This document shows positions 62,801 to 64,000 of a stretch of DNA of 64,000 nucleotides, in pieces (positions within the stretch are counted from its first letter, which is position 1; the number at the start of each line of letters is the position of its first letter). The notes beneath the pieces are model-generated. The model did no database searches and was not told the DNA's origin. It worked only from the letters and a program-made list of their open reading frames with translations. The DNA is from Myxococcus guangdongensis (GTDB taxonomy: Bacteria; Myxococcota; Myxococcia; Myxococcales; Myxococcaceae), in NCBI RefSeq assembly GCF_024198255.1, contig NZ_JAJVKW010000016.1:179434-243433 (forward strand), in the 5' to 3' direction. The position numbers and the translations under genes are program-made.

Positions 62801-64000
62801 GGGGTGGCGGTGGCGCTGAACTACAACAGCGACCTGTTCGAGGAGGGGACAGCGGAGCGGTTGGTGAAGCACGTGCGGCGAGTGCTGGAGGGTGGCGTGG
62901 AGGGGTGGGGGAAGAGGGTGAGGGAGCTGCCGCTGGAGACGGAGGAGGAGCGGCGGCGCGTGGTGGCGGAGTGGAGTGGGCGGAGGCGCGAGGATGTGTC
63001 CGGAGCGAAGTCGCGCGAGCACGGACATCTTCCACGCGCCGAGTCAATCGCAGTGGAGACGTGGAGCGGACAGAGTCCCCACGTCGCAAGGACGCCTGCG
63101 CTGGCGGAGTTGTTCGAGGCGCAGGTGGAGCAGACGCCGGACGCGGTCGCGGTTGTCGACGACGCCGGCGAGTCGCTGACGTACGGACAGCTCAACGAGA
63201 GAGCGAATCAGCTCGCGCACCACCTGAGGAGCGTGGGAGTCGGCCCCGAGGTGAGAGTGGGGCTGAGTGTGGAGCGCTCGCTGGAGTGGGTGGTGACGGT
63301 GGTGGGCGTGGTGAAAGCGGGAGGAGCGTACGTGCCGCTGGAGGGGAGCAACCCGGCGGAGCGGTTGAGGTGGATGAAGAGGGAGGCGGGAGTGGCGGTG
63401 GTGGTGGGCCGCGAGGAGCTGGTGGAGGAGGTGGCGGAGAGCGCGGACGTGGTGGTGAGCGTCGACGCGGAGGCTGGGGAGATAGCGAGTCAGCCGAAGA
63501 GCAATCCGCGGCGTCGAGGAGAAGGAAGCAGCCTGGCGTACGTGATGTACACGTCGGGGAGCACGGGGACGCCGAAGGGAGTGGGGGTGCCGCAGAGGGC
63601 GGTGGCGAGGCTGGTGAAGGGAGCCAGGTACGCGAGCTTCAGCGAGAAGGAAGTGTGGTTGCAGCTGGCGCCCGTGGGCTTCGACGCGTCGACGCTGGAG
63701 GTATGGGGCGCGCTGCTGAACGGAGCGAAGCTGGTGGTGTACCCGGCGAAGGAGCTGGCGCTGGAGGAAGTGGCGGCAGCGTTGAAGAAGCACCAGGTGA
63801 CGTCGCTGTGGCTGACAGCGGCGCTCTTCGAGCAGATGCAGGCGTACCAGCCGGAGGCACTGGCGGGAGTGAGGCAGGTGCTGGCGGGAGGGGACGTGCT
63901 GCCGGTGCAGCGGGTGAGAGAGCGGCTGCGCGCGGGAGGCCCCCTCATCAACGGGTACGGCCCGACGGAGAACACGACCTTCACGACGACGTGGAGGATG
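53867..64000 (+). CDS. NRPS (partial, runs off window): C-A-PCP-E-C-A-PCP-C-A
   Basis: Open to the right edge, 3378 codons seen. Module 1: C (about 5-440), A (458-955), PCP (965-1040, LGGDSI), E (1052-1508, HHLAVDAVSW). Module 2: C (1523-1965), A (1984-2480), PCP (2491-2568, LGGHSL). Module 3: C (2592-3020, HHIVSDGWS), A (from 3077, cut). Pocket residues aligned to GrsA: DMQDLGVVEK (Gln-like), DAQDLGVVDK (same as the classic Gln code), and DALWLGGTF (Val-like, last residue outside the window). So D-Gln, Gln and Val are expected. The first two C domains begin EDLYPLSPLQ and carry SHLxLDGWS, lacking the first His of HHxxxDG, as expected of domains that follow E domains. The ATG overlaps the previous stop. 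No thioesterase is seen. Confidence 0.92.
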   Translation, partial: MSDNIEDLYPLSPLQGGMLFHAISEPGKGLYFNQLVCELRGALDVEAFAAAWRGVVAAHPVLRTALVWDDVDEPVQVVLREVDLPLRQEDWRDLSPEAFEARLETFLAKDREEGFDLSQSPLIRLTLLRGADRVYRFVFSHSHLVLDGWSVPLVVKDFFTLYEGTVAGHAPRLAPPRPFGDYLGWLAEHDLKTSEDFWRRELAGFYEPTPTGAGVGEGEGRATLIRRLPEQTTAALNAFTRRHGITMSTVVQGAWALVLGRLSGSEDVVFGTTVSGRPPDLAGVEEMVGLFINTQPVRVRWSGDLTWATWLRRIQEMQVDARQHEHAPLVKVQRWSEVPAGTALFDTLVVFENYPLDSALTSASRALEVHRVQSKEEDHFGLTLTSSPEARLPLHFSYDRSRFTREFAEAQLERLALVMETLATRPESRLGELSLLSASERELLLVRWNDTDRELPWEGALHERFEDQAARTPDALAVLDDETSLTFRQLDRRANRLAHWLRARGVGPESRVALCLERSVDMVVALFGVLKSGGAYVPLDPAHPPERLAFVVQDAGARFVLTQRSLAERPRSQDTEVICLDDPGMVEALAAESDTAPPRVSLPQHLAYIIYTSGSTGQPKGVMIQHASVMNLRAALASKVFAGLSGPLRFSLNSPLAFDMSVQQLVHITDGHALCVVSQTVRQDAALLVEWVERHRVDVFDGTPSHLRVLLDEGLGAHRPLRILFGGEATDDTLWARIAAHPRITAVNVYGPTECTVEATVRFVRGTSGPSLGPPLANVKAYVLDANLQLAPVGVAGELFLAGEGVGRGYLGRPALTAERFLPNPFSTVPGDRMYRTGDKVHWLPNGELRFLGRIDFQVKLRGFRIELGEIEATLCRHPEVRDALVLLREDAGSPPRLVAYVVPSGARGREPAALREFLLEQLPEYMVPAAFVAMEELPRTSSGKVDRRALPAPEVTEEERTDAVAPRDAKEETLAAIWAQVLGRARVSVHDDFFELGGDSILGIQVISRAAQAGLHLRAKQLFENPTVARLAAVVSEAPREVIAQGPVTGPVALTPIQHGFFAHERSGVQHFNQALRLTLRERMVPEHLDRALQIVREHHDALRLRFAKDAEGGWQQELMGLEGVLPLETVDLGGSESREAELEAHAARAQASLTLSKGEVARAVLFESGPDVPQELLIVIHHLAVDAVSWRVLVEDLLTSYQRLRADEPVKLPAKTVSYQSWASRLVEHARTSAAQEEATFWLGLPWEGVGSLPREVEGGPANTEGASKVVEVALEPAETQLLLQDVAKALRAKPDELLLAALAHVLRRWTGASCVRVDMEGHGRENVFGEVDLSRTVGWFTSMFPVLVEAQGAGPGAWVRAAKEAMRRIPSKGVGFGVLRYLSPDPALRERLRALPAPEVGFNYLGQFDNVLPATAPLRMSEGPVGPTRAPEGVREHLLDVDCIVSGGRMRLMFTHGPGIHRTGTVETLADGVVAALRELIAHATSEDPRGLSPSDFPLAKLGQGALEGLADRMASNGLRLRDVEDLYPLSPLQQGILFHILQDEAAQPYFNQMAFELEGALDVKALTEAWRQAARRFSILRTAFYWDGLDAPLQAVMRDVEPPVQVEDWRAVPRDEVDARVSAFLEEDRRRGVKLSVAPLFRLGLLRTEERVWRVVFSFSHLLLDGWSTQLVTQDVFTRYEALRRGVTPPRGEVRPYRDFIAWLERQDPGAAKAFWSKALVGYAEPTRVDVAGPARGPSGRGAQELRLGAEETAALVAFARQQGITQSTLVQGAWAVVLGRYSSQDDVVFGATVAGRPAELTDFESMVGLFINSIPVRVRMPPEARVGTWLRELQGWMQEARQYESTPLVDVRRWSEVPSGEPLFETLFTYENYPMEAGLSTPSEDLVVRNPMAVEADHHPISLVVMPGNEWVFKLNHDAARFDALAVRRMLEQVRHLLSELRGKVEQPLASLDLMSADERRRVVEEWSGRGVIAPPAQALHERFEAQVARTPEALAVLDDETSLTFEQLDRRANRLAHGLRARGVGPESRVALCLERSVDMVVAVLGVLKSGGAYVPLDPAHPRERLAFVLQDVGAAFVLTQRAFAERVEAQGVEVIRLDDPGAVEALAAESDTAPPRVSLPEHLAYVIYTSGSTGQPKGVMIQHASVMNLRAALASTVLAGVNGPLRFSVSAPLAFDASVQQLVQLSDGHTLCVVPQVARQDAALLVAWVERHRVDVLDCAPSHLRLLLGEGLASSRDLRVLVGGEAVDEALWAQLSTHPRITAFNVYGPTECTVDSTGRAVRGAARPSLGAPLANVRAYILDANLQPVPEGVPGELFLAGEGVGRGYLDRPALTAERFVPNPFSTVPGARMYRTGDKARWLPDGELAFLGRLDFQVKLRGFRIELGEIESVLRAHPTVGDAVAVVRDEGPSGARLVAYVMPSREHAERPDPTVLRAHLVGRLPEYMVPSALLVLEALPLTPSGKVNRRALPVVGLGRTAGADFVAPGTATEQLLAGIFAEVLGLDRVGIHSHFFELGGHSLLATRAISRIRSAFSLEVPLRELFVSPTVASLAVRVDRLIRAGASLAVPPLKPREDKHRPARLSFAQQRLWFLDQLEPGSASYNMPGAVRMSGPLDTEALSRTFQELVRRHDALRTTFRSENGVAVQRVSPEVEVSLRLVQLDGLSEAAREAETRRHVEQEVLLPFDLARGPLLRATLVRLSAEEHVLVVVMHHIVSDGWSTGLLVREVAALYGAYAEGKSSPLNELPVQYGDYAEWQRGWLQGEVLEQQVEYWRKQLEGAPKALELVTDKPRPAAQSFRGAVVERRWEKELWRKVEEVSRREGVTPFMVLLSAYQVVLARHAGQGDVVVGFPIAGRTHAETEGLIGYFANTLVLRGRVEEGETFGELVGRAKEVTLGAYAHQDVPFEKLVEELLPQRDLSRSPLFQVSLTLQNTPGLKVSLGKGLVLKGLETDTKTSKFDLSLSVGEDADGVAVALNYNSDLFEEGTAERLVKHVRRVLEGGVEGWGKRVRELPLETEEERRRVVAEWSGRRREDVSGAKSREHGHLPRAESIAVETWSGQSPHVARTPALAELFEAQVEQTPDAVAVVDDAGESLTYGQLNERANQLAHHLRSVGVGPEVRVGLSVERSLEWVVTVVGVVKAGGAYVPLEGSNPAERLRWMKREAGVAVVVGREELVEEVAESADVVVSVDAEAGEIASQPKSNPRRRGEGSSLAYVMYTSGSTGTPKGVGVPQRAVARLVKGARYASFSEKEVWLQLAPVGFDASTLEVWGALLNGAKLVVYPAKELALEEVAAALKKHQVTSLWLTAALFEQMQAYQPEALAGVRQVLAGGDVLPVQRVRERLRAGGPLINGYGPTENTTFTTTWRM
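55247..56500 (+). repeat. Direct repeat copy 1 (Gln A-domain)
   Basis: Highly similar and gap-free with 59819-61072 at a constant offset of 4572 bases (checked by eye at CTGCACGAGCGCTTCGAG, the CGTCGGGCAG region and CTGCGCGGCTTCCGC). It covers nearly the whole adenylation domain of the first module. Identity is highest in the first half and lower around the pocket motifs. Confidence 0.85.
59819..61072 (+). repeat. Direct repeat copy 2 (Gln A-domain)
   Basis: Partner of 55247-56500, offset 4572 bases. Same adenylation domain in the second module of this protein, with pocket DAQDLGVVDK against DMQDLGVVEK in copy 1. Suggests duplication or gene conversion inside the gene. Confidence 0.85.

Overview
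The window is high-GC DNA (about 70%) with dense, short-spaced genes, GTG/ATG starts and many Cys-rich lipoproteins, TPR proteins, FHA proteins, Ser/Thr kinases and sigma-54 activators. Together with a pfk-pkn4 gene pair this points to a myxobacterium, most likely of the Myxococcus/Corallococcus group. The genus is an inference; no rRNA is present to settle it.

Region 1 (1-20.6 kb) is core-like chromosome. It holds accA-hisC-cmk on the plus strand, a soluble lytic transglycosylase, a 77-residue Cys-rich protein, a secreted CAP-domain protein overlapping a DUF721/DciA-like gene, a large lipoprotein, an FHA-GGDEF diguanylate cyclase, a tight epimerase/acyltransferase pair whose acyltransferase has a very long repetitive N-terminus, mutL, and two or three envelope or TPR proteins.

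Region 2 (28.9-20.6 kb, minus strand) looks like one operon: ATP-type phosphofructokinase, the Ser/Thr kinase Pkn4, a TPR/membrane protein, an FHA-GAF-AAA+-Fis sigma-54 activator and two lipoprotein-like proteins. Joints are 4-nt overlaps or gaps of 22-33 nt. It appears to join control of glycolytic flux to phospho-threonine sensing.

Region 3 (29-37 kb) is mixed: a hotdog acyl-CoA thioesterase preceded by a clear cobalamin riboswitch (31135-31322, minus strand), a trypsin-like protease translationally coupled to an FHA membrane protein, a DUF4130-UDG fusion, a lipoprotein and an aldo/keto reductase.

Region 4 (37.2 kb to the right edge) is the start of a large hybrid NRPS/PKS cluster: three overlapping plus-strand genes, the last cut by the window edge. 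Architecture: FAAL-ACP-C-A(Phe/Tyr-like)-PCP | KS-AT(malonyl)-ACP-C-[pseudo-A/luciferase-like monooxygenase/pseudo-A]-C-A(unresolved)-PCP-E | C-A(Gln-like)-PCP-E-C-A(Gln)-PCP-C-A(Val-like)... The product should be an N-acylated lipopeptide: acyl, aromatic residue, C2 unit that is probably oxidised, D-X, D-Gln, Gln, Val and further residues. The oddest part is an adenylation domain that has lost its catalytic motifs and its carrier protein and appears to survive only as a scaffold for a flavin monooxygenase.
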